Part shown: piece by piece, positions 1-5,880 of the stretch | Numbering within the stretch: the stretch's first letter is position 1 | Layout of the letters: each line of letters opens with the position of its first letter | From: Lachnospiraceae bacterium | GTDB lineage: Bacteria; Bacillota; Clostridia; Lachnospirales; Lachnospiraceae | Assembly: GCA_022798035.1 (NCBI GenBank) | Contig: JAAWLS010000053.1 | Coordinates: 1-10,405 of the forward strand | Reading direction: 5' to 3' | Length of the DNA stretch: 10,405 nucleotides | Program-made: the position numbers and the translations under genes | Notes under the pieces: generated by a model | The model's database searches: none | What the model was told of the DNA's origin: nothing | The model's input: the letters and a program-made list of their open reading frames with translations, nothing else

Positions 1-765
1 TCTGCAAAACCAAATGGAGTGACACAGCCGAGAAATTTATCAGCAAATTTAAAACTTGGCGGAGAAACAGATGGTATAGATATTGCAATACCGAATTATG
101 CAATCAAGGCTACAGATGTTGATGTCAGTGTGAAAGGAGATATGGACGTAACGGTCTTATCTGATGATGGCGGAACAACAACTTTAAATGGAGAGGTAAA
201 GGACCAGGGTGTGGAAATCACAGCAGATGAGGCAGAAGATAAATCCGCTGAATGGATAAATCAGGCATTTGAAGGCGTAAATTTTACAGATTTTAATAAT
301 GGTAACTTAGAATTACGGGAGATTGTAGCGGCTGAGGTGGATTTGGATGGCAATTCTCAGAATGAAGTGGAAGAAACAGTGGCATATGACGTAACATATG
401 AGTACACATTTGACGGTATTCCGGTAAAGGGCGATTTTTACAGTGCAATTGTAGATGATACAGGCGTTGTTTCAAGCATGGTAAACCATAATGAATATGA
501 GATTATTCCGTCTCAAAGAACAGTGCAATTGTCTTTAGAAGATGCGTTAAAAGCGCTGGAAAATGAGGTGAAAGGCAGCGGGGGATTGAGGATATCGACA
601 TTTGCTGCAGAGGATGCTGTAATGCCAGAGGCATTGGATGTTAATGTTGCGTTTTGTGATAGTGATAATGATGGAATATTTGAACCGTCCTATATTTTTG
701 ATTTAACAGACGGCAGTTCCTATCAGGTCAACAGCATGACAGGTGAATGTTTAAGTAATGATTAG
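1..765 (+). CDS. PepSY/FTP-like exported protein, C-terminal part (5' end outside window)
   Basis: The reading frame is open from base 1, so the GTG at 19 is probably internal and the gene starts upstream of the window. About 254 residues are visible. The first ~85 are beta-rich and acidic. The stretch around 'DGIPVKGDFYSAIVDDTG' followed by 'SLEDALKALENEV' resembles the FTP/PepSY propeptide pattern (a 'gvPV.gd...v.dd.G.v' strand pair, then an 'sleeAl' helix). The C-terminus, 'DGSSYQVNSMTGE', resembles the closing strands of a PepSY repeat ('yvvda.TGe'). PepSY-type domains are known in protease propeptides and in extracytoplasmic sensor or inhibitor proteins. Function here is inferred only from this weak motif resemblance. 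The stop is 20 bp before the next gene's start, and a ribosome site lies between, so the two genes are probably co-transcribed. It could equally be an unrelated beta-rich lipoprotein. Confidence 0.72.
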   Translation, partial: SAKPNGVTQPRNLSANLKLGGETDGIDIAIPNYAIKATDVDVSVKGDMDVTVLSDDGGTTTLNGEVKDQGVEITADEAEDKSAEWINQAFEGVNFTDFNNGNLELREIVAAEVDLDGNSQNEVEETVAYDVTYEYTFDGIPVKGDFYSAIVDDTGVVSSMVNHNEYEIIPSQRTVQLSLEDALKALENEVKGSGGLRISTFAAEDAVMPEALDVNVAFCDSDNDGIFEPSYIFDLTDGSSYQVNSMTGECLSND

Positions 766-785
766 AGTATTTATGGAGGATAGAT

Positions 786-1826
786 ATGAAGGTGCAAAAA
801 AAAGCTCTGGTTTTAGTGGTTCTTTTTATTCTGAGTGTTTCCATATATGCGTGTGGGAAGGATAATCCGTCTTTGCAGCAGGAAGATTTAAAAATGATAA
901 GTCCTGCGAAAGAAAATGAGGAAGGCAGGCAGGAAGATTTAATAGAAAAAGAAGACGGGAAAGACAAACAGGAAGATTTGGCAGAGAAAGAGGGAGATAA
1001 AGAAGGCAGCCAGAAACAGCCGGTGGGAGATATACCGGAATTTTTAGAAAACTACTTTGAATTTGGAACATATTCAAAAAAGATAAGAATCCCAAATGCG
1101 GACAATATGGAATATGTTGCCATTACGGAGGAAAACCGGATAGAAATACCGGAATGCAATGTACTTTCAATCCTTTTCAATACTCTTTATAATGACATTG
1201 TTTTGTATGAAGGTTCCCCCGAAGAAATTAAGGATTTCTTCGGGGAAATCCAAAAATTAGAGTTTCAGAAGGAAAAAGAATATGTGGATACTTTGCCGTT
1301 AAATGCAGACTGTGTATTTGAGGCGGACAGTATCATGGTAAATGGGCATAGCAATTACATAAGAATACACATTAGAAGTTTTAGTGACGGTATGCATTAT
1401 TTTGATATTCATCAGGAAAATCAGGAAGTTATTTATGCATCTGCAAAATCAGAATCTCTGTTGGACATGGTAAAGACGATGGCAGGATTAAAAAGCATAG
1501 ATATAAACAAATCTGAAGGAATTGAAAAATTAGAGGCATTTATAGATAATGTATGGCAGCCGCTTGATGAAGAAAAAAAAGAGCTGTTCCAATTTATCAT
1601 CAAAGAAAAGGTGGAAAAGATAAAGAATTATTCCGGTGGGTGTCCTTTCGAATATAAGTTAAAAGCAACTTTGCATGATGGTGAAACAGTAGATATTTAT
1701 TATGCATCGGATAGCTGTGGCGCATTGGTAATCGGGGATTCTACTTATGAAGTAGAATTAGCGCCGGAAGAAGGGGAAGAATTTAAATATAGGAATCAGT
1801 TGGCAGATTTTTTTGGAAAACCGTAA
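786..1826 (+). CDS. lipoprotein of unknown function
   Basis: 346 residues. The start is fixed by GGAGGA at 775-780, five bases before ATG 786. The N-terminus is a lipoprotein signal peptide: KKK, a hydrophobic run (LVLVVLFILSVSIYA), then a lipobox IYAC with the modified cysteine near residue 23, so the mature protein is expected on the outer face of the membrane. Residues ~31-80 are a low-complexity, charged linker with three spaced copies of QEDL(K/I/A). The folded part follows, from about 'PEFLENYFEFG', and I do not recognise its family. It has two Cys residues near the C-terminus ('GGCPFEY', 'SDSCGAL') that could form a disulfide. It sits directly behind the PepSY-like gene and probably shares its transcript. 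No clear hairpin terminator follows it before the next promoter. Confidence 0.85.
   Translation: MKVQKKALVLVVLFILSVSIYACGKDNPSLQQEDLKMISPAKENEEGRQEDLIEKEDGKDKQEDLAEKEGDKEGSQKQPVGDIPEFLENYFEFGTYSKKIRIPNADNMEYVAITEENRIEIPECNVLSILFNTLYNDIVLYEGSPEEIKDFFGEIQKLEFQKEKEYVDTLPLNADCVFEADSIMVNGHSNYIRIHIRSFSDGMHYFDIHQENQEVIYASAKSESLLDMVKTMAGLKSIDINKSEGIEKLEAFIDNVWQPLDEEKKELFQFIIKEKVEKIKNYSGGCPFEYKLKATLHDGETVDIYYASDSCGALVIGDSTYEVELAPEEGEEFKYRNQLADFFGKP
1217..1245 (+). other. perfect 12-bp inverted repeat inside the lipoprotein gene
   Basis: ccccgaagaaat at 1217-1228 is perfectly complementary to atttcttcgggg at 1234-1245, with a 5-nt loop. It lies within the lipoprotein coding sequence (around SPEEIKDFFGE). 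There is no T-tract after it, so it is not a typical terminator. It may be chance, or an mRNA structure that slows ribosomes or affects decay. Confidence 0.5.
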
Positions 1827-1923
1827 ATCAATTTGTTTATCAGTTTTCTCTCGTTCAATCTTGGAAAACCAGCCATGAAAATTTAGAAGAAGTATTTTAT
1901 ATGTATCATTTTCAAATAGCAGG

Positions 1924-1952
1924 CTGACTTATGAAAAGGGGTGCGGTATAAT
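1924..1952 (+). promoter_or_regulatory. sigma-A type promoter for the Big_2/transglutaminase-like gene
   Basis: A perfect TATAAT lies at 1947-1952, 17 bp downstream of CTGACT at 1924-1929 (4 of 6 match to TTGACA). It is about 64 bp upstream of the start at 2016. The leader contains a small hairpin (atgata at 1972-1977 with tatcat at 1982-1987). This suggests the downstream gene is transcribed separately from the two genes before it. Confidence 0.55.
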
Positions 1953-2015
1953 TAAAGCAAATAAAGAGAGCATGATATTTTTATCATATCATTGATTCAT
2001 AAGGGGGAAGATGCT

Positions 2016-3068
2016 ATGAGAAGAAAACATATGGTTATTATTATCTTTGCATTGGCAATTATGCTGTTACTGCCCGGCATGACGGCAGAGGCAAAAGCAA
2101 ATCCTAAATTGGCGGCAAAGACAAAGGTTATGAAAACAGGGCAGACTTATCGGCTGGAATTAAAAGGTGTGTCCCGCAAAGCGAAAGTGAAATGGAAAAC
2201 TGATAAGAAATCAGTGGTTTCCATCGCAAAGAAAAAAGGAAACATTGTTACCCTCAAAGCAAGGAAAAAGGGAACGGCAGTGGTTACGGCCACATATAAG
2301 AAAAAGAAATATAAGTGCAGAATTACGGTCAGGGAAAAGAAAAAGCAGGCAGCAGACAATCCGGTATTAAACAGCAGCAATGTGACACTGCATTATCTTC
2401 CTGAGGAATATAAAGATTACATAACCTATGACCGCAGCCATATGAGGGAATACCGTTTCTGGGTGTCCGGGACAAAGAAAGAAGTAAGGGAATGGAAGAT
2501 AACCGGTAAGAATGCAGATTATTTCAGCATTACAGAGTATGGGCTGCTACGAATAGATTGGGAGCCGGCTTACATTGAGCCGTGTGTAAAGGCAACGGTA
2601 ACCGCTGTCCTTGAGGATGGGAGAAAACTGACAGCGGCAGTAAGGGCATATTCCGAGCTGAATATATACATAGATACGATATTTACGGATTTTGAGAAAC
2701 AGTATATTACTCTCTCCATGACAGAAAAGGAAAAAGCAGAAAAGGCGGCATGGTATATCAGCATAACTTCTGATTATGAATTATATAACAGTAATTGGTT
2801 TGACATATTTATCAAAGGGAAAGGGGACTGTTATGCAAGCCGTTATGCTGTGCAGTATATGTGCAGCCATATGGGAATCAAAGCCCTTGTCTGTAGGAAT
2901 TATGATGCGCATGGGCAGACGCTGGTTTTTGCGGATGGGAAGTTTTATATGGTAATTACAGGCTATAACGAGCCAAAACCGCGGAGTTATACAATGTATG
3001 AAATCAGCGGGGAGGCATTGAATAAGGTGGCAGAGGAGAATCTGATAGATTTGAATTATTTTTATTGA
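2016..3068 (+). CDS. secreted protein with Big_2-like Ig domain and transglutaminase-like C-terminus
   Basis: 350 residues from ATG 2016, chosen because AGGGGGA at 2002-2008 is a good ribosome site and because a signal peptide then begins at the N-terminus (MRRKH, hydrophobic core to LLLPGMTAEAKA). A TTG further upstream would give an implausible N-terminus. Residues ~30-110 match a bacterial Ig-like Big_2 domain ('KTGQTYRLELKGVSRKAKVKWKT', then 'GTAVVTATYKKKKYKCRITV'), which usually mediates surface or wall association. Residues ~265-320 resemble the transglutaminase/papain-like core: 'GDCYASRYAVQYM' gives candidate catalytic Cys272, and 'NYDAHGQTLVFADGKFYMV' gives His299. The Asp normally found just after the final strand (as in 'VDPT') is not evident; the sequence there reads 'ITGYNEP'. 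It may be a peptide-bond-processing or cross-linking enzyme, or an inactive binding domain. It has its own promoter upstream and a terminator 44 bp downstream. Confidence 0.88.
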   Translation: MRRKHMVIIIFALAIMLLLPGMTAEAKANPKLAAKTKVMKTGQTYRLELKGVSRKAKVKWKTDKKSVVSIAKKKGNIVTLKARKKGTAVVTATYKKKKYKCRITVREKKKQAADNPVLNSSNVTLHYLPEEYKDYITYDRSHMREYRFWVSGTKKEVREWKITGKNADYFSITEYGLLRIDWEPAYIEPCVKATVTAVLEDGRKLTAAVRAYSELNIYIDTIFTDFEKQYITLSMTEKEKAEKAAWYISITSDYELYNSNWFDIFIKGKGDCYASRYAVQYMCSHMGIKALVCRNYDAHGQTLVFADGKFYMVITGYNEPKPRSYTMYEISGEALNKVAEENLIDLNYFY

Positions 3069-3111
3069 CGGCAGATTTTAATAAGGTCGATAAAAGAGAG
3101 CCAGAATGAAT

Positions 3112-3155
3112 AAAGGGGATATTCCAAATAATGTTGCATTGGAATATCCCTTTTT
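3112..3155 (+). terminator. Rho-independent terminator
   Basis: gggatattccaa (3116-3127) pairs perfectly with ttggaatatccc (3139-3150) around an 11-nt loop, followed by TTTTT at 3151-3155. The stem extends outward through AAA/TTT. It ends the transcript of the Big_2 gene. Because A-residues flank the left arm it may also work for the convergent gene whose stop codon is at 3184. Confidence 0.85.
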
Positions 3156-3183
3156 ATCGTAAAGTGAATGCAGCTGAGAAAAA

Positions 3184-3771
3184 TTATTTATCGTATCTTA
3201 GGCTTTTCAGCATTGCTTTTATGTTCCCAAAGCCGGAAGAATTGGAATGTTCTATCACAGCGGAAAGGTATTCTTCATATTCCTTTTCGGTAAGGATATC
3301 CAGATTTTTTAAATTTAGTATGCCGAGAGCCACAGGCATAAAACCCGGATTTTTCTTTTCCCACAAATTTAAAAAGGTTTTATTATCAGCGATGGCATTG
3401 ACTGTAATAGAAAACCTCTGACCATCTGGGGATTTGACAAATAAAGTGTCAGCCTCATTGCAGAGATATATATCAAAAAACAGTGAATTGTGTCTGTTAA
3501 AAATTTCAAATAGCCAGTTTTTCAATCCATCTTTATCCATAATCTTTTTCATTTGTTTCATACCGTTTTCTGGCATACTATGAACGTATTTGGAAGTTTC
3601 GGATTGGAATTTCCGGCATTCTTCCTCTGTTATAATTTCCCAATCTAATAGTTTGAGTAAAGCAATTTCCATATACACAGAATGCGGATTTCCCCTATAC
3701 CATTGTAATAAGACTTGCTCGTCATCACTTAAATCTTCATAATATAAAGTTTTTGTTCCATTTCTTTCCAT
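3184..3771 (-). CDS. uncharacterised protein A1 (long paralog of the gene at 5297)
   Basis: 195 residues, start ATG at 3771 on the minus strand with AAAGGA at 3787-3782 upstream. Residues ~79-195 are clearly homologous to the whole 114-residue protein encoded at 5297-5641. By eye about 40% of positions are identical, including D(T)(L/I)F(V/I)KS, DG(Q/E)RF, LW.KKNP, ALG.LN and TE.E...YLS. Residues 1-78 are an N-terminal extension absent from the paralog, rich in acidic and aromatic residues ('LSDDEQVLLQWYRGNPHS'). No signal peptide, membrane segment or known catalytic motif is visible, so it is probably a small cytoplasmic protein. I do not recognise the family. It is divergently arranged with the ribbon-helix-helix pair starting at 3884, with a very AT-rich 112-bp spacer between. 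The context suggests control by, or partnership with, those DNA-binding proteins; this is inference. Confidence 0.85.
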   Translation of the reverse strand: MERNGTKTLYYEDLSDDEQVLLQWYRGNPHSVYMEIALLKLLDWEIITEEECRKFQSETSKYVHSMPENGMKQMKKIMDKDGLKNWLFEIFNRHNSLFFDIYLCNEADTLFVKSPDGQRFSITVNAIADNKTFLNLWEKKNPGFMPVALGILNLKNLDILTEKEYEEYLSAVIEHSNSSGFGNIKAMLKSLRYDK

Positions 3772-3833
3772 AATAGAATGTTCCTTTCTGGAATAGTATA
3801 AAAGATATTATAAAACATAATATATTTATAATA

Positions 3834-3862
3834 TTTTAGCACAATATAAAATATATTACAAT
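3834..3862 (+). promoter_or_regulatory. candidate promoter of the first RHH gene
   Basis: TTTTAG at 3834-3839 and TACAAT at 3857-3862 are 17 bp apart. The same pair (TTTTAT-17-TACAAT) recurs before the second RHH gene at 4125-4153. Conservation between the two duplicated copies is the main support; the match to consensus is modest. The surrounding 3800-3870 interval is almost entirely A/T and also has to contain the divergent promoter of A1. Confidence 0.35.
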
Positions 3863-3883
3863 AAAAAATAAGAGGTGATAAAA

Positions 3884-4057
3884 ATGTTTAGTCTAAAAAG
3901 GGAATATACAGAATATGAGAACAAATCATTGCGATTGCCTAGTGTTTTAATAGAAAGGGTTCAAGCATTGGCGAACGAAAATGAAATGTCGTTTAATAAA
4001 GTTGTCATCCGCTGTATTGAATATGCGCTGGAAAATAGTGAAAACAATGTCAGATAG
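3884..4057 (+). CDS. ribbon-helix-helix DNA-binding protein, copy 1
   Basis: 57 residues from ATG 3884, chosen because AGAGGTG at 3871-3877 is a properly spaced ribosome site; the in-frame GTG at 3875 lies inside that site. The pattern 'KSLRLPSVLIERVQALANENEMSFNKVVIRCIEYAL' fits the Arc/MetJ/CopG ribbon-helix-helix fold: one beta strand (S-L-R-L-P), helix A, a turn with (S)FNKV, then helix B. Such proteins bind operators as dimers of a two-stranded ribbon. A second, nearly identical gene follows at 4175. The divergent neighbour is A1, and RHH proteins commonly repress their own and adjacent promoters. Antitoxin or autoregulator roles are both possible. Confidence 0.82.
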   Translation: MFSLKREYTEYENKSLRLPSVLIERVQALANENEMSFNKVVIRCIEYALENSENNVR

Positions 4058-4124
4058 ATTCCAATCTGTTTGTTGTTATAAAAATAATATAAATTATATT
4101 ATGAAATACAATATAAAAGTAACA

Positions 4125-4153
4125 TTTTATCATACTGTATTTTACATTACAAT
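4125..4153 (+). promoter_or_regulatory. candidate promoter of the second RHH gene
   Basis: TTTTAT at 4125-4130 and TACAAT at 4148-4153 have the same spacing as the copy before the first RHH gene. The element acaatataaaa is also shared (3841-3851 and 4108-4118). The promoter region was therefore duplicated together with the coding sequence. Confidence 0.35.
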
Positions 4154-4174
4154 AGAAAATAAGAGGTGATAAAA

Positions 4175-4360
4175 ATGTTTAAGCTAAAAAGGGAATATAC
4201 AGAATATGAGAACAAATCATTAAGATTACCGAAAGATTTAATAGAAAAGGTGCAGGCATTGGCAAATGAAAATCAAATGTCATTTAATAAAGTAGTTATT
4301 CAGTGTATTGAATATGCATTGGGAAATATGGAACGTAACGTGGATAATCAAGAAAAATAG
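4175..4360 (+). CDS. ribbon-helix-helix DNA-binding protein, copy 2
   Basis: 61 residues from ATG 4175 behind AAGAGGTG (4161-4168). The first ~50 residues are nearly identical to the gene at 3884, with the same 'KREYTEYENKSLRLP' strand and 'NENQMSFNKVVIQCIEYAL' helices. Differences cluster at the C-terminal tail (NMERNVDNQEK) and at a few exposed helix positions (SVLIER versus KDLIEK). It has its own duplicated leader and ribosome site, and a terminator follows at 4408-4444. The two copies could form heterodimers or have divided the labour on related operators. Confidence 0.82.
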   Translation: MFKLKREYTEYENKSLRLPKDLIEKVQALANENQMSFNKVVIQCIEYALGNMERNVDNQEK

Positions 4361-4407
4361 AGGCAATAAATTTATAAGGTTTGATGAAATAATGAATTAG
4401 TAATTAA

Positions 4408-4444
4408 GGGATATTCTAACAAAATGTGTTGGAACATCCCTTTT
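4408..4444 (+). terminator. Rho-independent terminator of the RHH genes
   Basis: gggatattctaac (4408-4420) pairs with gttggaacatccc (4428-4440), with one A-C mismatch and one G-U pair, around a 7-nt loop, followed by TTTT at 4441-4444. Its arms are close in sequence to those of the terminator at 3112-3155, so the two hairpins bracketing A1 and the RHH pair look related. Confidence 0.75.
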
Positions 4445-4538
4445 CTATCATGGTATTTTTTAGAATCCACACTGATTATCAAATATTCCGTATATATAAG
4501 TCTTTTATGTAGATTGTGGGGAAGTAGTATGGGTGCAT

Positions 4539-4573
4539 AAAAATAGAGAAAGATGCTTTGAGGCGCTTTCTCT
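4539..4573 (-). terminator. terminator of HTH copy 1 (minus strand)
   Basis: agagaaag (4545-4552) pairs with ctttctct (4566-4573). Read on the minus strand, the hairpin is followed by A and TTTTT (complement of 4539-4543). It starts just after the stop of the HTH gene at 4577. The stem of copy 2 is the same sequence. Confidence 0.6.
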
Positions 4574-4576
4574 TAT

Positions 4577-4783
4577 CTAACAATCATCATCTATAAACTC
4601 AACTACATTATCTGCCGTACATTCTAAAATCCTGCATAATTTTTCAAGCGTATTCATGGTGATTGATTTATTACGTTTTAAATTTGTAATTGTGTATGGG
4701 CTGAAATTGTGCTTATGTATAAGGCTGTATGTCGTAACATGACGTTCCTGCATGGTTTTCCATAATGGTTCATACGAAATCAT
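4577..4783 (-). CDS. small Xre-type HTH regulator, copy 1
   Basis: 68 residues. It fits the compact Cro/CI-like HTH family (HTH_26 type): 'YEPLWKTMQERHVTTYSLI', then the helix-turn-helix around 'FSPYTITNLKRNKSITMNTLEKLCRILECTADNVVEF'. It ends in the acidic tail IDDDC. No other domain is present, so it is expected to act as a dimeric DNA-binding protein. The leader (AGAAAGAGAAAATGTT before ATG) has only a weak purine-rich ribosome site, shared with copy 2. The operator-like palindrome at 4844-4855 lies ~60-70 bp upstream of the start, suggesting autoregulation. No gene is divergent from this copy. It differs from copy 2 at only a handful of residues. Confidence 0.84.
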   Translation of the reverse strand: MISYEPLWKTMQERHVTTYSLIHKHNFSPYTITNLKRNKSITMNTLEKLCRILECTADNVVEFIDDDC

Positions 4784-4838
4784 AACATTTTCTCTTTCTG
4801 TTTTTTATTTTATTATCATTCAAACGAAAGCACTTGTA

Positions 4839-4858
4839 TATTAACAAATATTTGTCTA
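4839..4858. promoter_or_regulatory. operator-like site 1
   Basis: It contains the perfect 12-bp palindrome acaaatatttgt (4844-4855) inside a ~20-bp block, tattaac...gtcta, that is repeated at 5214-5233. It lies upstream of HTH copy 1. The TATAAT that overlaps the end of site 2 reads TACAAC here, so the plus-strand promoter has been lost or never existed in this copy. Confidence 0.5.
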
Positions 4859-4914
4859 CAACAAAGGATTCCGTATACCAGGGATTTCCGTAGTGAAAAT
4901 GAGCATAAATATAT

Positions 4915-4949
4915 AAAAACAGAGAAAGATGCTTTCCGGCTCTTTCTCT
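4915..4949 (-). terminator. terminator of HTH copy 2 (minus strand)
   Basis: agagaaaga (4921-4929) pairs with tctttctct (4941-4949). On the minus strand it is followed by G and a run of T (complement of the A-run at 4915-4919). It lies directly after the stop of the HTH gene at 4953. Confidence 0.6.
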
Positions 4950-4952
4950 TGA

Positions 4953-5159
4953 TTAACAACCATCGTCTATAAATTCAACTATATTATCTGCTGTGCAGTT
5001 TAAAATTCTGCATAATTTTTCAAGTGTATTCATGGTGATTGACTTATTGCGTTTCAAGTTGGTAATGGTATATGGACTGAAATTGTGCTTGTATATAAGG
5101 GTATACGTTGTGACGTTTCGCTCCTGCATTGTTTTCCATAGTGGTTCATATGAAATCAT
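4953..5159 (-). CDS. small Xre-type HTH regulator, copy 2
   Basis: 68 residues from ATG at 5159 (MISYEPL...), chosen over the longer open frame to 5255 because the start, leader and length then match copy 1 exactly. The upstream extension would also run through the promoter/operator region. It has the same single HTH_26-type domain, with few substitutions (for example ERN versus ERH, YTLIYKH versus YSLIHKH, tail IDDGC). It is divergent from A2 (5297) across a 137-bp region holding two operator-like sites and a good plus-strand promoter. The simplest reading is a repressor of A2 and of itself, possibly with copy 1 binding the same sites. This role is inferred from position only. Confidence 0.85.
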   Translation of the reverse strand: MISYEPLWKTMQERNVTTYTLIYKHNFSPYTITNLKRNKSITMNTLEKLCRILNCTADNIVEFIDDGC

Positions 5160-5208
5160 AACATTTCTCTTTCTGCTTTTTATTTTATTATCATTCAAAT
5201 GAAAGTGC

Positions 5209-5237
5209 TTGCATATTAACAAATATTTGTCTATAAT
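5209..5237 (+). promoter_or_regulatory. promoter of A2 with an operator in its spacer
   Basis: A perfect TATAAT lies at 5232-5237, 17 bp after TTGCAT at 5209-5214 (3 of 6 to TTGACA). The palindrome acaaatatttgt (5219-5230) fills the spacer between the two boxes. A protein bound there should block RNA polymerase, which fits repression by the adjacent HTH proteins. Confidence 0.5.
5214..5235. promoter_or_regulatory. operator-like site 2
   Basis: This block is nearly identical to site 1 (4839-4858), with the same perfect palindrome at 5219-5230. It overlaps the A2 promoter on the plus strand and lies ~55-75 bp upstream of the HTH copy 2 start on the minus strand. Confidence 0.5.
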
Positions 5238-5246
5238 GGATTTAGA

Positions 5247-5268
5247 TATTAACAAAAATATGTCTATA
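5247..5268. promoter_or_regulatory. operator-like site 3 (diverged)
   Basis: tattaacaaaaatatgtcta differs from site 2 at two central positions. Its centre is 33 bp from that of site 2, close to three helical turns, so two dimers would sit on the same face of the DNA. It is about 30 bp upstream of the A2 start codon. Confidence 0.45.
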
Positions 5269-5296
5269 AAATACTGGAAAGGGAAAACGAATCGTT

Positions 5297-5641
5297 ATGG
5301 ACGTGGATGAATTAAAAAATTTATTGTTTGAAATGCTAGAGGGGAATGGAGAGTTGTTTTCCGACCTGTCACTGGATGATGAAACGGACACTATATTTAT
5401 CAAATCTGTTGATGGGGAAAGGTTTATTGTCACTGTTAGTCCTGTGACAGCGGATGAAACGCTCATAGAGCTGTGGGCAAAAAAGAATCCGGAATTGATG
5501 TCTCTTGCCCTCGGAGTATTAAATATGAGGGATTTAGGAGCTTTTACAGAGGAGGAAGCTGACAAATATTTATCGGAAATTTTAGAACGTGCCGATAATT
5601 CTATTGTTGAGGATTTGGCTAAGCTTAGGAATGATGGATAA
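5297..5641 (+). CDS. uncharacterised protein A2 (short paralog of the gene at 3184-3771)
   Basis: 114 residues, strongly acidic ('SLDDETDTIF', 'TADETLIEL', 'TEEEADKYLSEILERAD'). The whole length aligns with residues ~79-195 of A1, and the start MDVDELKNLLFE matches MDKDGLKNWLFE in A1, which supports ATG 5297. The upstream AAAGGG (5278-5283) is 13 bases away, an unusually long spacing that may mean weak translation. Shared motifs are D(T)IF(I)KS.DG.RF, LW.KKNP, M..ALG.LN and a C-terminal helix. No signal peptide or membrane segment is seen and I do not recognise the family. It is divergent from HTH copy 2, with two operator-like sites between them, and is closed by a terminator at 5678-5706. 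Confidence 0.85.
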   Translation: MDVDELKNLLFEMLEGNGELFSDLSLDDETDTIFIKSVDGERFIVTVSPVTADETLIELWAKKNPELMSLALGVLNMRDLGAFTEEEADKYLSEILERADNSIVEDLAKLRNDG

Positions 5642-5677
5642 AAAGTGGTTTATTTGTATAATAATTTAGGAAAAAGA

Positions 5678-5706
5678 GGAATTGGCAGTTTGTCAGTTCC
5701 TTTTTT
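5678..5706 (+). terminator. Rho-independent terminator of A2
   Basis: ggaattggc (5678-5686) pairs with gtcagttcc (5692-5700), with two G-U pairs and a 5-nt loop, followed by TTTTTT at 5701-5706. A-residues before the left arm extend the stem. It lies 37 bp after the A2 stop. Confidence 0.8.
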
Positions 5707-5880
5707 ATTGCTTTATTGTAGCGGAATAGGACTTGTCATGGTTCTTTTTATGTTGTATTGAACCTGTTATGAAAGCATGGGATTTTGCTCTTTATAGACA
5801 TATAAAAATCAAAATACTATAATGGTATCTGGCAGGAAGATAGTTGTATATGATTAAGTATTGCAGAAAGAGGGATGAAA

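Larger units (their letters stand above)
3834..4360 (+). repeat. tandem duplication carrying promoter, ribosome site and RHH gene
   Basis: The coding copies start 291 bp apart (3884 and 4175). Similarity extends upstream through an identical 'aagaggtgataaaaatg' start region to the TACAAT box and the acaatataaaa element. The spacing of that last element differs by about 24 bp between copies, so some change followed the duplication. Confidence 0.75.
4485..5235. repeat. tandem duplication of an HTH gene with terminator, leader and operator
   Basis: Two units, about 4485-4867 and 4868-5235, each begin with attccgtata (4485-4494 and 4868-4877). Each continues with a terminator hairpin, a 68-codon minus-strand HTH gene, an almost identical leader and an operator-like palindrome. 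The gene starts are 376 bp apart. Similarity is highest from the terminator stem through the operator and lowest in the first ~50 bp of each unit. Confidence 0.8.

Noticed and set aside
1813..1870. direct repeat ttggaaaacc at 1813-1822 and 1861-1870
   Set aside because: Ten bases in AT-rich sequence with no flanking similarity; probably coincidence.
5160..5255. N-terminal extension of HTH copy 2
   Set aside because: It runs through the operator and leader that are duplicated non-coding sequence at copy 1.
3834..5268. possible CRISPR-like or iteron array because of repeated blocks
   Set aside because: The repeats are explained by tandem gene duplications and three operator-like sites; there is no regular repeat-spacer pattern.
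5242..5565. 107-codon minus-strand frame opposite A2
   Set aside because: Ser-rich antisense shadow; A2 is supported by homology to A1.
5791..5803. 13-nt inverted match to part of operator-like site 3 (tttatagacatat)
   Set aside because: Only a half-site in AT-rich DNA, far from any intact promoter; likely chance.
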